DNA of 64,000 nt from Granulicella mallensis (GTDB lineage: Bacteria; Acidobacteriota; Terriglobia; Terriglobales; Acidobacteriaceae), in NCBI RefSeq assembly GCF_014203225.1, contig NZ_JACHIO010000025.1:1-64000 (forward strand). Reading direction: 5' to 3'. The notes beneath the pieces were generated by a model. It searched no databases and was not told the DNA's origin. It saw only the letters and a program-made list of their open reading frames with translations. Shown here one piece after another: positions 63,237-64,000 of the stretch; position 1 is the stretch's first letter, and each line of letters begins with the position of its first letter. A program made the translations under genes and the position numbers.

Positions 63237-63917
63237 GTGTTGTTCTCAAAGTCTTTTATTCTCGCGCTGACCGCGCTTCTCCCGCTCATTAATCCAATTG
63301 GATCTGCGCTGGTCTTCCTTGGGTTGGTGAGGGACGAGCCTGCGGCGGTCTATCGTCAATTGGCGCGGAAGATCGCGTTCTCGACGTTTGGATTTCTCAT
63401 CGTCATCGAATTTCTGGGTTCTTTACTCCTCGCCTTCTTTGGTATATCCCTTCCCATCGTTCAGGTCACAGGGGGGATCGTCATTGCAGCGACGGCATGG
63501 GCACTTCTTTTCGAGAAGGATGCCAACGCCTCAAACCGTGCGAAACATCAAGAAATCGAGGGGAGCGCCCCCACAGAAGATGAAGATCTTAATGACAAGA
63601 TCTTCTATCCCTTCACCTTCCCCATCACGGCCGGGCCAGGGACTCTGGTAGTGACCATCACGCTCAGTGCACACGCTACGGCTAGCAGCCTGATTGAAAA
63701 GGGTGAAGCCTATGGTGGAATAGCCTTAGCCGCAGCGGTTCTGAGCGCATCGGTCTACCTTTGTTATGGCTATGCGCCGAAGCTGATTAAGGCGGTCTCA
63801 CCGGCCACGGTGCACGGGATTTTGCGCGTCATGGCCTTCATCCTGATGTGTATCGGGGTGCAGATTGCCTGGAACGGCATGTCTCTCTTGGGGATGGTGC
63901 TGCCGGTGCATCATTGA
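63237..63917 (+). CDS. MarC-family integral membrane protein (226 aa)
   Basis: Six predicted helices with the MarC pattern: LPLINPIGSALVFLGLV near the N-terminus, FGISLPIVQVTGGIVIAATAWALLF, FPITAGPGTLVVTITLSAHA and the C-terminal GILRVMAFILMCIGVQIAWNG. The GTG at 63237, preceded by GAGGGTGCAAAT, gives the normal MarC length; reading back to 63057 would add a non-homologous polar tail. MarC proteins were once linked to multiple antibiotic resistance, but their function is unknown. Upstream it shares a divergent region with GH15 that carries two motif sites. Confidence 0.9.
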   Translation: MLFSKSFILALTALLPLINPIGSALVFLGLVRDEPAAVYRQLARKIAFSTFGFLIVIEFLGSLLLAFFGISLPIVQVTGGIVIAATAWALLFEKDANASNRAKHQEIEGSAPTEDEDLNDKIFYPFTFPITAGPGTLVVTITLSAHATASSLIEKGEAYGGIALAAAVLSASVYLCYGYAPKLIKAVSPATVHGILRVMAFILMCIGVQIAWNGMSLLGMVLPVHH

Positions 63918-64000
63918 TCCCAATGTCTGTCATTTGTCCCATCGAAGTCGCACTCCACTCATAAACTTTCTTCTGTCAGGCGCGCGGTTGTGGACAAAAT

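Overview
The window looks like chromosomal DNA of an acidobacterium of the Terriglobia type (Granulicella/Terriglobus/Edaphobacter-like). This is inferred from family content: an Oar-like TonB-dependent receptor with an N-terminal carboxypeptidase-regulatory domain, several beta-propeller (Reg_prop/Y_Y_Y) sensor histidine kinases, M61-type peptidases, GH78/GH15/GH133 glycosidases, DM13 proteins and cytochromes P460. No rRNA, tRNA, phage or CRISPR was seen.

Layout. 1-4.2 kb: the end of an insertion sequence abutting a truncated sugar isomerase, then a GH78 rhamnosidase. 4.5-9.6 kb: cytochrome P460, a propeller kinase, and msrB-msrA. 9.7-16.3 kb: an M61-PDZ peptidase, a decayed stretch, a RclA/MerA-like flavoprotein, a second M61 peptidase and a membrane protein. 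16.4-22.4 kb: a GH13 pseudogene, an OprB-like porin and a large TonB receptor. 22.4-31.9 kb: envelope and redox genes (a frameshifted P460, Dps, a duplicated-domain secreted protein, a broken DsbA-like gene, a NiCoT Ni/Co permease, a TlpA-like protein, a cNMP-domain/thioredoxin-reductase-like protein and NDH-2). 32.2-47.7 kb: two kinase/NarL-type regulator pairs, a kinase pseudogene, a DHp-only membrane protein, a debranching enzyme and two DM13 proteins. 48.3-53.9 kb: a twin retropepsin and an unusual metal-type cluster. This cluster is an ECF sigma factor with a C-terminal Cys motif, then an outer-membrane protein, an HMA (MerP-like) protein, a MerT-like/histidine-kinase fusion and EgtD. 54-64 kb: another propeller kinase, an alpha/beta hydrolase, a third M61 peptidase, a SnoaL-like protein, GH15 and MarC.

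Two signals stand out. First, an 18-bp imperfect palindrome (consensus MCTRTAGNTTTCTMTAGG, half-sites CTRTAG-N4-CTAYAG) occurs at least 13 times in non-coding DNA. It lies in front of kinases, P460, TlpA, NDH-2, DM13, GH15, M61 and other genes, which suggests one local regulon, perhaps run by the two near-identical NarL-type regulators encoded here. Second, a MerT-like metal-transporter domain is fused to the transmembrane/DHp/ATPase end of a propeller-type kinase. It sits in a tight operon with an HMA protein and the histidine-betaine enzyme EgtD, and looks like a metal-transport-coupled signalling system I do not recognise as described.

At least five genes carry lesions (isomerase, GH13, P460 copy 2, DsbA-like, one kinase), and Dps probably does too. 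The region is either decaying or carries homopolymer sequencing errors. All calls come from reading the sequence by eye; no database or alignment tool was used.
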